Translations under genes and position numbers: made by a program
In this document: piece by piece, positions 51,700-61,189 of the stretch
How positions within the stretch are numbered: the first letter of the stretch is position 1
Layout of the letters: every line of letters starts with the position of its first letter
Assembly: GCF_021532315.1 (NCBI RefSeq)
Contig: NZ_JAKGAO010000004.1
Coordinates: 558,001-622,000, forward strand
Length of the DNA stretch: 64,000 nucleotides
Direction: 5' to 3'
DNA from: Paenibacillus tarimensis
GTDB lineage: Bacteria; Bacillota; Bacilli; Paenibacillales; Paenibacillaceae
Notes under the pieces: model-generated
Database searches by the model: none
What the model was told of the DNA's origin: nothing
Seen by the model: the letters and a program-made list of their open reading frames with translations, nothing else

Positions 51700-54384
51700 T
51701 TACTCTGTCCGACTGGTCTTTATACGTCTTAAACCGGCTGTGCTGAATCGGTTGAACAACCAGATGAAGATCAGCAGCCCGATGATGAGACCGGTCACTT
51801 TCAGATAAGGGAACGAGAAATCCACCCCCATCCACGCCAGACGCATCAGCATTTCCGAACCGAGCCTTCCGACTATAACACCGCTAATCAACCCGACGAC
51901 CCCAATCAGACAACCCTCTACGATAAAAATCTGTCTCAGCGACTTTTGACTTACCCCCATCTGCCATAACATAACCATATGGGGAACCCGCTCCTGTACA
52001 GACCGGATTTGAATCACATACATGCCGAGCAAGGCCATTAGCATCATGAATGACATAATATAAGAGAACAGCGTGAATTCAGCTTTAACGATCATCGTAA
52101 TGATTGCCTGGTCCTCGCCTGGTGTACTCACCGTAACACCAGCTGTTTTGGTGAAATGGTATTTCAGTGTCTTGATGGGATCTGCCGCCGGCACACCTGT
52201 ATCAGTCAACTGTAACAGCGCATAGCCTTTGGGGTCCCCAGGCCACTTATAAGCGCCGTTAGTACTATATTTATTGTAGAGTTCGTCAGTCACTATAAAT
52301 ACGCTGCCATAGAAACGGTTATCATCACCAATGGCGAACGTTCCCGCTATCGTGACCATTTCCTCTCCAATCAGGTGCTTCTCTTTGCCTCCGCCTTTCA
52401 GTAAACGAAGTGGAACCTGGTCGCCTGCTTGATACGTGCCCTTCAATGTATCACTTACGAGAATAACAGATGCTTGATCGCTCAAGGCCTGATATACTTC
52501 TGCATCGCTCTGAAATTGCGGCGCACGGGAGGTGAGCGGCAGTTCATAACCTTCCCCTAGCCACTTTCCCCACACCACTTGCGAAAATGCCCATATGTTA
52601 TCATTTGTAGGAGGGGTTACTTCGTTAAGAGCAAGTGCATTGTCTGAGGATGAAACGAATATTCGGTAGGTATCCATGTAAGCGGCACCTTGAACGATTT
52701 CTTGCACTTCACTCATACTTTCCGTGATCTTATTTTTCTCCCGCTCATCGGCATAAGACATATAGGCGCCGGCAGTCATAAAAGAATCTCTCTTGTTAAC
52801 AGCGGCGTAATCTTCGACATTGGAAGCGAAGCTTATCATCACAATCAGACAGCAGGATAATACCGTAAACAATAACACGATGCCAAAAGAACGACTAAAC
52901 CGCATGTGCGGATACTGCGTGCCTAACGTAACAGCCAAACGATCCAGCCACCGGTGCGGCAACAAGGAGGATGCCCGTTTCATCCAGGGTACAAAGAGAA
53001 ACATCAGATAAGCTGTTGCAATAATTCCGACAAGCCAGCTTATAATCGAACCGAATACTTTAGCATCAAGCCTAGTGACATCTGTAACCTTCTCTGTGGC
53101 GAAATAATTGAAATAAATGAAGGCCACGATGACAAGGAGAGAACCTAAGATTTTAAGAACACGCTTTCGAGCCGGATTAACACGATTATCCTCTTTGCCC
53201 ATGAGATGCAGAATGGACGTGCGCTTAATGAAACGCCCGACAAAACAAGCGAGTAGTAAGAAAACGATAAACATAGTGAGCGCAATCCAGATTGTTGCCG
53301 TCACATCTACGTGGGGTTGGATTGGATAAGCGTAAGCGGCATACTTCTCCAGTAATTGTTCGATATAAAATAAATTCACGGACAACAGTCCGAAACCGAG
53401 CACATTCCCGAGGACGACGCCCGAGATGGTAACGACCGCACACAATAACGCACACTCACTCACGTAGATGACAAAGCACTTGCGGCTGCTGAGTCCAAGC
53501 GACCGGAGTACGCCAAGATAAAATTTACGCCTTTCTTTCAGAATATTAAATAACTGCGCTAACAGCAGGATTCCAGCGAACAACGAAACAGCGACAAAGA
53601 ACAAAAATGGAGGCGTGAAAATACTCTGCACCATCGACATATGGGACAGCGCTTCTTTTTTGATTGGTTTCTCAATGAGATCCGTAAAGAAAGAAGTGCC
53701 GGGTAATGAAGAATACATCTTGTCCGTCGCCAGTAACATACTGTGCGCGCTTGCTTCTGGAACGCCGAATATCTGATGCGCAAGCTTATCCGAGATAATA
53801 ACGGTCCCTTGTGCCCTTATGGTTCCGCGGAAACCTGTTAATCCGCGTTCCTCTGCTACATCACGAATCATGACAGGAACTTCTTGCCCGGCAAACGAGA
53901 TAACCATCGTATCACCGGCACTGAGACCCAGCCGCTGTGCTAACGGGACTGATACAATCGCTTCTTCTGATGTCAGGGGATCCGCAGACCACAGCGGCTG
54001 CTTAGGTTCTATTTCCCGGGCATTCTGAAAATCAAATCCCAACGCAATGATGTTGCCTTCCCTCGCTTCAGCATCACTCCCACTGTGCACAGAAACCACC
54101 TGAGACATGTAGGGAAGACTGGCAATATTACGGGTTTGAAGTCTGGTCTTAACCTTCTTAATCTGAGCCTCGGTGAGCTCTAGTCCGTTACGCGGATAAA
54201 TCTCTGTACCAATCACACCAAAGTGCTTCTCTTCCCATAGCGATTTACTATAGGTAATGGATGAAATGACAAAATAACAAGAGAAAATCAAAATGACGCC
54301 GATTGACCCAATGCATACGGTGAGCAGCGTCTGCCGTAACTGAGCAGAGAAATTCTTGGCTCCCATTTTCCAAAAAATGCCCAT
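51700..54384 (-). CDS. FtsX-like ABC permease (double FtsX domain)
   Basis: 894 residues. TM near 20-42, a large extracytoplasmic region ~45-260, three spans ~265-400, further spans ~420-510, a second extracytoplasmic domain ~520-750, and three spans at the end (FTLFSYIMSFMMLMALLGMY, GVVGLISGVIVGRLG, VTGLIIGLLIFIWLF). This is the ten-span type of MacB-like permease. Together with the ATPase at 50915 it may remove peptides or lipophilic compounds from the membrane. Its promoter and 5' part are duplicated at 46488-47352. Confidence 0.9.
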   Translation of the reverse strand: MGIFWKMGAKNFSAQLRQTLLTVCIGSIGVILIFSCYFVISSITYSKSLWEEKHFGVIGTEIYPRNGLELTEAQIKKVKTRLQTRNIASLPYMSQVVSVHSGSDAEAREGNIIALGFDFQNAREIEPKQPLWSADPLTSEEAIVSVPLAQRLGLSAGDTMVISFAGQEVPVMIRDVAEERGLTGFRGTIRAQGTVIISDKLAHQIFGVPEASAHSMLLATDKMYSSLPGTSFFTDLIEKPIKKEALSHMSMVQSIFTPPFLFFVAVSLFAGILLLAQLFNILKERRKFYLGVLRSLGLSSRKCFVIYVSECALLCAVVTISGVVLGNVLGFGLLSVNLFYIEQLLEKYAAYAYPIQPHVDVTATIWIALTMFIVFLLLACFVGRFIKRTSILHLMGKEDNRVNPARKRVLKILGSLLVIVAFIYFNYFATEKVTDVTRLDAKVFGSIISWLVGIIATAYLMFLFVPWMKRASSLLPHRWLDRLAVTLGTQYPHMRFSRSFGIVLLFTVLSCCLIVMISFASNVEDYAAVNKRDSFMTAGAYMSYADEREKNKITESMSEVQEIVQGAAYMDTYRIFVSSSDNALALNEVTPPTNDNIWAFSQVVWGKWLGEGYELPLTSRAPQFQSDAEVYQALSDQASVILVSDTLKGTYQAGDQVPLRLLKGGGKEKHLIGEEMVTIAGTFAIGDDNRFYGSVFIVTDELYNKYSTNGAYKWPGDPKGYALLQLTDTGVPAADPIKTLKYHFTKTAGVTVSTPGEDQAIITMIVKAEFTLFSYIMSFMMLMALLGMYVIQIRSVQERVPHMVMLWQMGVSQKSLRQIFIVEGCLIGVVGLISGVIVGRLGSEMLMRLAWMGVDFSFPYLKVTGLIIGLLIFIWLFNRFSTAGLRRIKTSRTE

Positions 54385-54553
54385 CGTTTCACCACTTTCT
54401 CACACGGACGCCTAATAATCTTCGTCCCCAAATACGAAAACAACTAGTAAATCTAACTACTCAATCAGCCAAGCTAATTCTAGCACAAGTAGTATAATAT
54501 GGAAATAAAAAGAAGGTTCAGCCCGACTCCTTTGGAGTGTCCCTTCTCTGTTC

Positions 54554-55537
54554 TCAAGTAGAACTACGTATAATCAGTGAACTCTTGTAGGTTTTGGCTA
54601 TAGGAGCAGATTGCATCCCCTTCAATCGCCGGGTAAGGCATTCCGTAACATCCCGGACCATTTCGGGAATACAATTGGTTAACGTGGTTAATTCCGGTGT
54701 TGTCATCAATCCCACAGGATGGTTATCAAACCCGATGACGGACAGTTCTTGAGGCACAGATATCCCCCACTGCTCTGCTGCTTTCAATAAACCAGTCGCT
54801 ACAAAGTCACTTCCCGTTATTATTCCATCTGGCCATTGGTCAGAAGTAAATAATTGTTCCCCCAAGGCATAACCATCCTCCATCGTCACCAGGCCCGTAT
54901 AACATTGTGATTTGGTACACGGAAGACCGAACTGCTCGTGAGCCAGTTGAAATCCGTTCCATCTCTTCTCTTGCAAGGGTGTCAGGTGATCCATACAGAA
55001 AACCAGATTACGGCGTCCCTTGGACAGCAAATATGCTGTCGCCTGCAAGACCGCATCTTCTTCATCCAATCGAAAGGCATCGAGAAACTCTCCGTCCATC
55101 GCTACGTTGCATATGATCCCAACGTGAGAACCTATATATTCTTTAATCTCTCTCTCTGAGAAATGGGAATGAGCAATGATTACGGCATCCATTTCCCGGC
55201 GTAACAATCGGGCATACACCTCACGTTCATACTCACGGGATAATTCGGTTTGATAGATGACAAGCTGGTACCCTATTGAGCCCAAAGCTCGGCTTAATGC
55301 ACGAACAAGCTGACTGAAATAGGGATGCTCCACATCCGGGACAAGCACGCCGATATGATGGCTGACCTGCAGGCGCAGCTGAACCCCATAAGTGTTGCGG
55401 ACATATCCCAGCTCCTTAATGGCTTCTAGTACTTTTTGTCTGCTTTCAGCTGATACATGCGGATGGTCGTTTAACACACGGGATACTGTCGACTTAGAGA
55501 GACCGCTTATGCGTGAAATATCAATTATGGTGGGCAA
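54554..55537 (-). CDS. LacI-family regulator (NtdR/YhjM-like)
   Basis: 327 residues. N-terminal HTH (IIDISRISGLSKSTVSRVLN, hinge YVRNTYGVQLR) and a sugar-binding-protein-like effector domain (IGVLVPDVEHPYFSQLVRAL; ELSVIGFDNHPVG). It is divergent from an NtdB/YhjK-like phosphatase; in B. subtilis the ntd and yhj loci likewise pair a LacI regulator with this phosphatase family. Effector is probably a sugar or amino sugar. Confidence 0.88.
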   Translation of the reverse strand: MPTIIDISRISGLSKSTVSRVLNDHPHVSAESRQKVLEAIKELGYVRNTYGVQLRLQVSHHIGVLVPDVEHPYFSQLVRALSRALGSIGYQLVIYQTELSREYEREVYARLLRREMDAVIIAHSHFSEREIKEYIGSHVGIICNVAMDGEFLDAFRLDEEDAVLQATAYLLSKGRRNLVFCMDHLTPLQEKRWNGFQLAHEQFGLPCTKSQCYTGLVTMEDGYALGEQLFTSDQWPDGIITGSDFVATGLLKAAEQWGISVPQELSVIGFDNHPVGLMTTPELTTLTNCIPEMVRDVTECLTRRLKGMQSAPIAKTYKSSLIIRSST

Positions 55538-55568
55538 GATAACACCTCATCTAATGAAGTATTGACCT

Positions 55569-55580
55569 GGGAACGTTCCC
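55569..55580. promoter_or_regulatory. LacI-type operator in the divergent promoter
   Basis: GGGAACGTTCCC, perfect 12 bp palindrome with the central CG typical of LacI/GalR operators. It overlaps the region after a TTGACC (55563-55568), so binding would block transcription of the phosphatase gene. Confidence 0.72.
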
Positions 55581-55621
55581 TGCTGCTAAGATACCGTTAA
55601 CAAACTCTGGGAGGGTCACAC

Positions 55622-56449
55622 ATGAAGGTTGTCTATACCCCTGCTGTAACCGAATATCTGATATTTTTTGATTTTGACGAAACGTATTACCCGCATGAAT
55701 GTTTGCCTGACCAGCTTAACAAGGCGTACGAACTGGAGCATTACCTCCAGCAGCTTGCCAGAGATCATCATGTTAAGATCGCTTGGGTCACCGGAAGCAG
55801 CGTTCAGCAAATACAAGCCAAGATGAAAATAGCCGGCATGACGCAGCTTCCCCATTATATAGCGAGCAATCTCGGTACTGAGATGTGGGAAGCCCGGCCT
55901 GACGGTCAACTGGTCACTATTCCTTCATGGGCCAAGATTATAAGGGAATCCGGATTCTCTCGAAGAGATGTAGAAGATTTAATTAGCGAGTTAAAATTAA
56001 CCTATAACATTATCCTTCACGAACAGACTCAATTTGGTCAATCCGGATATAAAATGAACTACTATTATTATCCGGTATTAGCAGCCCGCACCCAATATGA
56101 TCTAAGTATCATCAGGCACCTGGCAGCCAATCAAGGCATCGGAATTAATATCAACAGCTGCAACCCCAAGGCGGGTGATCCGGAGAACGCCTATGATGTT
56201 GATTTTATCCCCGCAGGAACTGGAAAGAAAGCGGCTGTGCAATTCTTAGTCGATTATAATCAGGTGCCTCAGTCCAAAACATTGGCCTTTGGTGATAGTG
56301 GTAATGACATCGAGATGCTTCGGACGGTTGCCCATGGATATCTTCTCCAGAACGCAACGGCAGAGGCAAAGTCCTGCTACCACAACATTGCCACTTATCC
56401 TTACGCCGAGGGGATTTTGCATGTATGCAGAAATTTCTTTGGCAAGTAA
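55622..56449 (+). CDS. HAD-IIB sugar phosphatase (NtdB/YhjK-like)
   Basis: 275 residues. Strong match to B. subtilis NtdB (kanosamine-6-phosphate phosphatase) and YhjK: FFDFDETYYPHE (motif I Asp pair), AWVTGSS, ASNLGTE, TQFGQSGYKMNYYYYP, INSCNPKAGDPENAYDVDFI, GTGKK and FGDSGNDIEML (motif IV). It dephosphorylates a hexose or amino-hexose phosphate. Unlike ntdABC, no aminotransferase or dehydrogenase partner is present here, so kanosamine synthesis is not implied. GGGAGGG precedes ATG 55622. Confidence 0.85.
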   Translation: MKVVYTPAVTEYLIFFDFDETYYPHECLPDQLNKAYELEHYLQQLARDHHVKIAWVTGSSVQQIQAKMKIAGMTQLPHYIASNLGTEMWEARPDGQLVTIPSWAKIIRESGFSRRDVEDLISELKLTYNIILHEQTQFGQSGYKMNYYYYPVLAARTQYDLSIIRHLAANQGIGININSCNPKAGDPENAYDVDFIPAGTGKKAAVQFLVDYNQVPQSKTLAFGDSGNDIEMLRTVAHGYLLQNATAEAKSCYHNIATYPYAEGILHVCRNFFGK

Positions 56450-56472
56450 TCCATAATATCTAATAAAATAAA

Positions 56473-56558
56473 TCCCGGCAAGTTAAGGTGAGACTCCAAA
56501 AGGCGCCCGATCATATAAGTCGGAACAGCCGTACCAGAATCTCTTCCTGTTGCCGGGA
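56473..56558. repeat. Long-range inverted repeat between convergent genes
   Basis: TCCCGGCA (56473-56480) and TGCCGGGA (56551-56558) enclose ~70 bases with internal pairing potential, and AT-rich flanks lie outside. It could be a complex terminator or a structured RNA. Confidence 0.4.
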
Positions 56559-56567
56559 TATCCTCTA

Positions 56568-57134
56568 CTATTCCTTCAACATTGAATACTTTCGATAAGC
56601 TTTATAGTAACTGCTGCCTAAGAAGCCGACCATAAGGGCGGGAAGCAGCCTCAAGAGGGCAAAAGGCGTTTCAAAGATAAATGCTTTCCAAAATAATGCA
56701 CCTTCCATACTCCAAAGACCTTCAGTTTGATATATACCTGTATTTTTATAAAGCCCAAAAGAAAAAGTCAGTAAGACTATACCTGAACCAAATGAATAAC
56801 TCATCAATCTTTTATAATAATTACTCATTGATTGGCGGTCCGAGAAGAGCTCATTTTGATCATCATCTTCTTTTTGCCAATATCGAATTCCAACAAGCCA
56901 AGAGCCAGATATATAGGTCCAGCCGAAGTCTTCATAAATTCCTTTGTAATCTTTGAACTTCCTCTTAGGCAAATAATCTTGATAATCCAGACGCATTACA
57001 TATCTCTTGTCGGTTCTTTCGAAGGTGTATATCCCTAGTCCGCTTATATTTGTACAACGATAGCCCTTTTGTAATTGCTCATTCAGCCACTTCTCCTCTT
57101 TTTCTATATCAAAAAAAATCTTAAATTTCTTCAT
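56568..57134 (-). CDS. DUF2812 membrane protein
   Basis: About 188 residues. N-terminal DUF2812 domain (FFDIEKEEKWLNEQLQKGYR; GLGIYTFERTDKRYVMRLDY; DFGWTYISGSW) and two hydrophobic spans in the second half. These proteins usually follow a PadR regulator, as here, and their role is unknown. ATG 57134 lies inside the end of the padR gene, so they are coupled. Confidence 0.85.
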   Translation of the reverse strand: MKKFKIFFDIEKEEKWLNEQLQKGYRCTNISGLGIYTFERTDKRYVMRLDYQDYLPKRKFKDYKGIYEDFGWTYISGSWLVGIRYWQKEDDDQNELFSDRQSMSNYYKRLMSYSFGSGIVLLTFSFGLYKNTGIYQTEGLWSMEGALFWKAFIFETPFALLRLLPALMVGFLGSSYYKAYRKYSMLKE

Positions 57135-57438
57135 TCCATTCACTTCCTTCGTACAGGGATAAAATATGCGATAGCCTGCTTCGTTCCTTTTCCAATATGT
57201 TCCTTCCTTCCGCAGTTATCATATAGACTCTTCTCCGGCCTGACTCTCCGACAGGCTCAATCCAGCCATGCTTCTCCAAGTTTTCAACCGCACCGTATAA
57301 TGTACCGGCGGCTAATATAACAGTACCGTTACTCATCTTCTCTATCTTTTGCATTACGGCATAGCCATGGAGCGGCTCACGCAAAGCTAAAAGAATATAA
57401 TGCATAGTTTCTGACAATGGCAGCAGCTTATGCTTCAT
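57121..57438 (-). CDS. PadR-family regulator
   Basis: 105 residues: winged-helix PadR domain (MHYILLALREPLHGYAVMQK, VILAAGTLYGAVENLEKHGW, RRRVYMITAEG). It represses its own operon in most studied cases. The promoter region holds three copies of its likely site (57453-57512). GGAGGTGAG precedes the ATG. Confidence 0.92.
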   Translation of the reverse strand: MKHKLLPLSETMHYILLALREPLHGYAVMQKIEKMSNGTVILAAGTLYGAVENLEKHGWIEPVGESGRRRVYMITAEGRNILEKERSRLSHILSLYEGSEWNEEI

Positions 57439-57452
57439 ATACTCACCTCCAG

Positions 57453-57512
57453 CTATTCAGTTGAACTATACAGTTGAACTAAATAATACAATAATACAGT
57501 TCAACTGAATAG
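57453..57512. promoter_or_regulatory. PadR operator: three CAGTTGAACT boxes
   Basis: CTATTCAGTTGAACT (57453-57467) is exactly inverted as AGTTCAACTGAATAG (57498-57512); a third CAGTTGAACT lies at 57471-57480. It covers the padR promoter. Confidence 0.8.
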
Positions 57513-57580
57513 TCAACGGGTTTATCGCTAAGTGGCATAGCCGCTTATTAGTCAGGGTGCTAAGACGTCAGTTGCCCACA

Positions 57581-57750
57581 GCATTCCATTGGGAACGAAC
57601 AGTACCCGAACGGATACCTCTCTTCCGTCAAAAGTAACCGAACGAGGAATAGTCGCGACCTACCTCCCTTTGTTAATATTCGTTTTGAGGTCAAGGAAGG
57701 ACTCAATCAGAGAATGGAGCGGTTCAATCAGTACGCCGGTTAAAACATCT
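57581..57750 (-). repeat. 170 bp coding-remnant repeat, copy B
   Basis: Inverted copy of 50469-50638. On the minus strand it reads DVLTGVLIEPLHSLIESF and, after an in-frame stop, VATIPRSVTFDGREVSVRV. The surrounding 57513-57824 has no gene; it should contain the promoter of the next module. Confidence 0.65.
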
Positions 57751-57824
57751 CTTGGCGATTCAGCATCGCAGCTTTCTTATACATCAGTTATAACTAAACC
57801 ATTTGCGTGGAGAGGATGAATGAA

Positions 57825-58367
57825 ATGAGTCAAGCTGTATCCAATTTTGAAGCTGCAGGAGGCAACAATGTTCTGGCTTTTGTTGATTTGACAATTCTGA
57901 ACTGTAATCTTAAAGGCGTCTATCAGTATCAAGTAATCAAGGGACAAAACGGAGAGGACGAAAAGAAAACGAAAATTCTCGTCATGCCTACCGATCCTGA
58001 AGCTCAGAGCATGACGCTGACGGAGCTGGTTACCGAGATTAATAAGATCATCGAGTCGTTTGGCGGTGGTCAAAAGGTTACCGAGGAGAGCATGAAGTCT
58101 ACACTTGAATCGCTGGGTCTGAAAACGATCGCAGATATTCAAGTTCAAATCCGCCAACTCTTCGTTTACGTTGATTCTTCCAGCATTAAAGCTAATTCCA
58201 AGCCTTGTGAGTACGCCTTTAACTTTGTCATTTTAAATCCGGTTCAACCCGATGCAAGTTTGAAGATCTTTAATATCAAATCTCTCGGCATAGCCGTCTA
58301 TAACACTAACCGGGAGAAAATCATAGAACGAATGCAGCTTGAAGATATTAATCAGCTCTTAACTTAA
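57825..58367 (+). CDS. Uncharacterised protein, first of the DUF6603 module
   Basis: 180 residues from ATG 57825; GGAGAGG nine bases upstream excludes the two earlier in-frame starts. No signal peptide or membrane segment. VDLTILNCNLKGVYQYQVIK and a helical ESMKSTLESLGLKTIADIQV region are visible, and the C-terminus has NIKSLGIAVYNTNREKIIER. No family recognised. It is 19 bases before the DUF6603 gene and clearly co-transcribed. Confidence 0.75.
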   Translation: MSQAVSNFEAAGGNNVLAFVDLTILNCNLKGVYQYQVIKGQNGEDEKKTKILVMPTDPEAQSMTLTELVTEINKIIESFGGGQKVTEESMKSTLESLGLKTIADIQVQIRQLFVYVDSSSIKANSKPCEYAFNFVILNPVQPDASLKIFNIKSLGIAVYNTNREKIIERMQLEDINQLLT

Positions 58368-58386
58368 ACCAAGGAGCCGTCAAAAC

Positions 58387-61155
58387 ATGAAAGCTAACGA
58401 TGCTGAATCCGCTAAATCATTGACCGTTGTGCTGCACAGTGAGTTTAACATCGGGGATGCACTTTTTCAGATTGTTTTTCTCAAGGCCAAAGAAGGACTT
58501 GTCGTTGCGGGGAAATGGATCAACCAGGGAATTCCTTTCCAATTGAATGAGATCGCCGATAATTTTGATATCGTATTTCCGGAGTTTTTAAACTTTGAAC
58601 TATTTGTTGAATCTGTTGGACTTGAATATCTCTCTTCGGAAGACAAATTACGCTTCGAAGCGATCATTCGTCACTTTGGCAATTTGTCGCTGGAAACATG
58701 GAAAAGTCCGGCCAATCTGACGAGGAGCTATGAATTGGCTTTGGATTATGACCGGAGGCTGGAGCTTTCCAGTCTCCCTATCATCGGGCGATTCTGTAAT
58801 CCCGGAGACGGATTCATCTTTGAAGGTTTGCATTTGCGCTATACAGCGGATGTTGAATTTATATTTTCTATTCTTGCAAGTCTGGTCATCAAGCAGCGTG
58901 CTGTAAACCTGGATATAGATTATACCCAATCTCTAAAGAATAATCTTGCATTGCCTCAAGCATCAGGAAAATCATCTCAGCCTCAGAAGAAAACCATCCA
59001 TTGGCTTGACATTCATAAAAGCTTCGGCGTCCTGTATTTCTCCAAAATCGGAGTTAGCCTGGCGGAATCGGAGCTTACCTTATATCTCGACGCAAGCTTT
59101 ACCGTTTCGTTAATCAGACTAGACTTTTTTGAGCTTAACGTTTCGACTTCTCTGAAGGATCTGAATGACTTCGACTTTGGCCTGGGCGGTTTGATGGTCA
59201 CAATGGAAAGACAGGGATTCAGCCTGACGGGGGGATTATATAAGTCACCCGAAGAAGCGGTGCTGTACAACGGGGTTCTAGGCTTGAACATCGGTCAATA
59301 CAGCCTGCAAGCCATCGGTTCCTACGGCGAGATGCCCGGAAGCGGTGAGATGACATTTTTTGCTTACTTGATGACGGGTATACCCCTTGGCGGACCGCCT
59401 TTCTTCTTTGTCAACGGTTTGGCGTTTGGCCTTGGAGTGAATCGTTCTTTAAGATTGCCCGACTTGAGCCAAGTCCGGTCCTTCCCTTTGGTGGGAGCGG
59501 CCATGGGAGACAATACGGCACTTAAGCCCGATACCCCGCCGCTGCTGGCTTTGAGCGCAATGAGCAAGACAATAGTACCCGCTTCTGGCCAGTATTTTAT
59601 ATCGGCAGGCGTCCGTTTTACGACGTATGGCGTTTTGGAGAGTTTTGCTCTTCTTACTATTGAAACGGGGAATCGCTTGGTCATTTCCCTGCTCGGTTTA
59701 TCCAATGCATCCATGCCGCCTAAAGTAACAGGAGTAAGCCCTATTATGCGGGCTGAACTAGCACTGCAAGCGGTCTTCGATCCGGGAAATGGCGAGCTGC
59801 TGGTTAAGGCGGCTTTGACAGGCCGTTCATTCCTGTTTGATCCTGCATGCAAACTAACGGGCGGATTTGCGATCGGCTTCTGGTTTAAAGGAACATATAG
59901 TGGCGATTTCATCATCACCTTGGGCGGGTGTCATCATCCAGCATTTCATAATGTTCATTACCCATTCATACCGCCACTCGGGGTTTCTTGGATCATAAAC
60001 CGCAATATTTCTATTAAGGGTAAATCCTACTTAGCCGTGACTCCCTCTTGTTTAATGGCCGGAGTCAGCTTGCAGCTGCTGTTTGAGTCGGGAAATCTGA
60101 AAGCCTGGTTTTATGCAGCGGCAGATTTTATTCTCAAATGGAAGCCGTTTTTTTATCAAGCCAGAGTACAGATATCCGTAGGCGTTTCTTACCGCATTAA
60201 GATATTCGGCATAGGCAAAACGTTTAAGGTGGAAATGGGAGCGGGTTTATCGCTTTGGGGACCCAGATTTTCTGGAAAGGTCAATATTAACTGGACCATT
60301 ATCTCCTTTACCATCGGTTTTGGTGATAACCATCCGTATGAGACAAGAACAATCGGATGGGATGAATTTGCAGATAGTTTTATTCCCGGATCTTTCGGAA
60401 ACGGTAAAGCCACGCTTGAGCCCGGGACTTCTGCGGCAGCCCGCGAAGCTCAACTCGGAAGTGTCACCATTAGCAGCGGTCTTCTTAATCAATATCAAAA
60501 TGCGGATGGTAAAGTCGTTTATGTCGTAGACGGCTTCAGGGCCGGCTTTACGATCGAGCAGAAGACGCCTTGCTCCGATCTGTTCTTTAATGGAAAGAGG
60601 CTGCTGCAGAAGAAATCAGAATTCGGTATTGTGCCGATGGGACTGAGCAATGTTCAAATGGAACAGCATGTTAGGATCACAAGAGTGGGAGATGAACAAT
60701 CCCTGCCATTACTTCAAGCCGTCCCAGAACTGAGGAATATGCCCTCCGCCTTGTGGGGCAATAGGTCGCCAGCCCCGGATACTCCTTTGATTAGGGATTT
60801 GCCCATAGGCATGTCCATTAACGTAGAAAATCCTGTTTCATTAATTCATATCCTTCCCAGGGAAGGAACCTACGCCGAATCTGTTCTTAGCTCTTCCGAG
60901 CTGGTAGTCCGAACAGCGGTTTATCTCCCTCCCGTGTATGAACCGGCACAGGTATATCCCGCCGAGCCGGAAACCGTCATGAACATTCTAAAGGACACGA
61001 TCAAGAATAACCCCCATCGTGACCAGCTTTTGACGGATACAGCGGAGGCTTTTGGAACCTGGAATCAGATACAAGCGCGAACGCTGGCCGTTGATCCGCA
61101 TGCCGTACTATTCGCGGTGCCCGTTCTTCGTACGATAGGCAGCCCAGGAAGCTAG
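58387..61155 (+). CDS. DUF6603-like large protein
   Basis: 922 residues without signal peptide. The middle (~230-700) is rich in alternating hydrophobic/polar strands with recurrent Gly (GLGGLMVTMERQGFSLTGGL; GIPLGGPPFFFVNGLAFGLG; RSLRLPDLSQVRSFPLVGAA), the pattern of DUF6603 proteins. Later parts have GVSYRIKIFGIGKTFKVEMG and a Pro-rich C-terminus. The fold may be a beta-solenoid or barrel-like sheet; no enzymatic motif is visible. AAGGAG precedes the ATG. Second gene of the module. Confidence 0.72.
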   Translation: MKANDAESAKSLTVVLHSEFNIGDALFQIVFLKAKEGLVVAGKWINQGIPFQLNEIADNFDIVFPEFLNFELFVESVGLEYLSSEDKLRFEAIIRHFGNLSLETWKSPANLTRSYELALDYDRRLELSSLPIIGRFCNPGDGFIFEGLHLRYTADVEFIFSILASLVIKQRAVNLDIDYTQSLKNNLALPQASGKSSQPQKKTIHWLDIHKSFGVLYFSKIGVSLAESELTLYLDASFTVSLIRLDFFELNVSTSLKDLNDFDFGLGGLMVTMERQGFSLTGGLYKSPEEAVLYNGVLGLNIGQYSLQAIGSYGEMPGSGEMTFFAYLMTGIPLGGPPFFFVNGLAFGLGVNRSLRLPDLSQVRSFPLVGAAMGDNTALKPDTPPLLALSAMSKTIVPASGQYFISAGVRFTTYGVLESFALLTIETGNRLVISLLGLSNASMPPKVTGVSPIMRAELALQAVFDPGNGELLVKAALTGRSFLFDPACKLTGGFAIGFWFKGTYSGDFIITLGGCHHPAFHNVHYPFIPPLGVSWIINRNISIKGKSYLAVTPSCLMAGVSLQLLFESGNLKAWFYAAADFILKWKPFFYQARVQISVGVSYRIKIFGIGKTFKVEMGAGLSLWGPRFSGKVNINWTIISFTIGFGDNHPYETRTIGWDEFADSFIPGSFGNGKATLEPGTSAAAREAQLGSVTISSGLLNQYQNADGKVVYVVDGFRAGFTIEQKTPCSDLFFNGKRLLQKKSEFGIVPMGLSNVQMEQHVRITRVGDEQSLPLLQAVPELRNMPSALWGNRSPAPDTPLIRDLPIGMSINVENPVSLIHILPREGTYAESVLSSSELVVRTAVYLPPVYEPAQVYPAEPETVMNILKDTIKNNPHRDQLLTDTAEAFGTWNQIQARTLAVDPHAVLFAVPVLRTIGSPGS

Positions 61156-61189
61156 GTCATACCATTACACATAGATAGGAGCCAGAATT

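Noticed and set aside
54554-56449. Kanosamine (ntd) biosynthesis locus
   Set aside because: Only the regulator and phosphatase types are present; the aminotransferase and dehydrogenase are missing.
56473-56558. Possible riboswitch
   Set aside because: No conserved core of a known class was found and no regulated gene follows on either strand.
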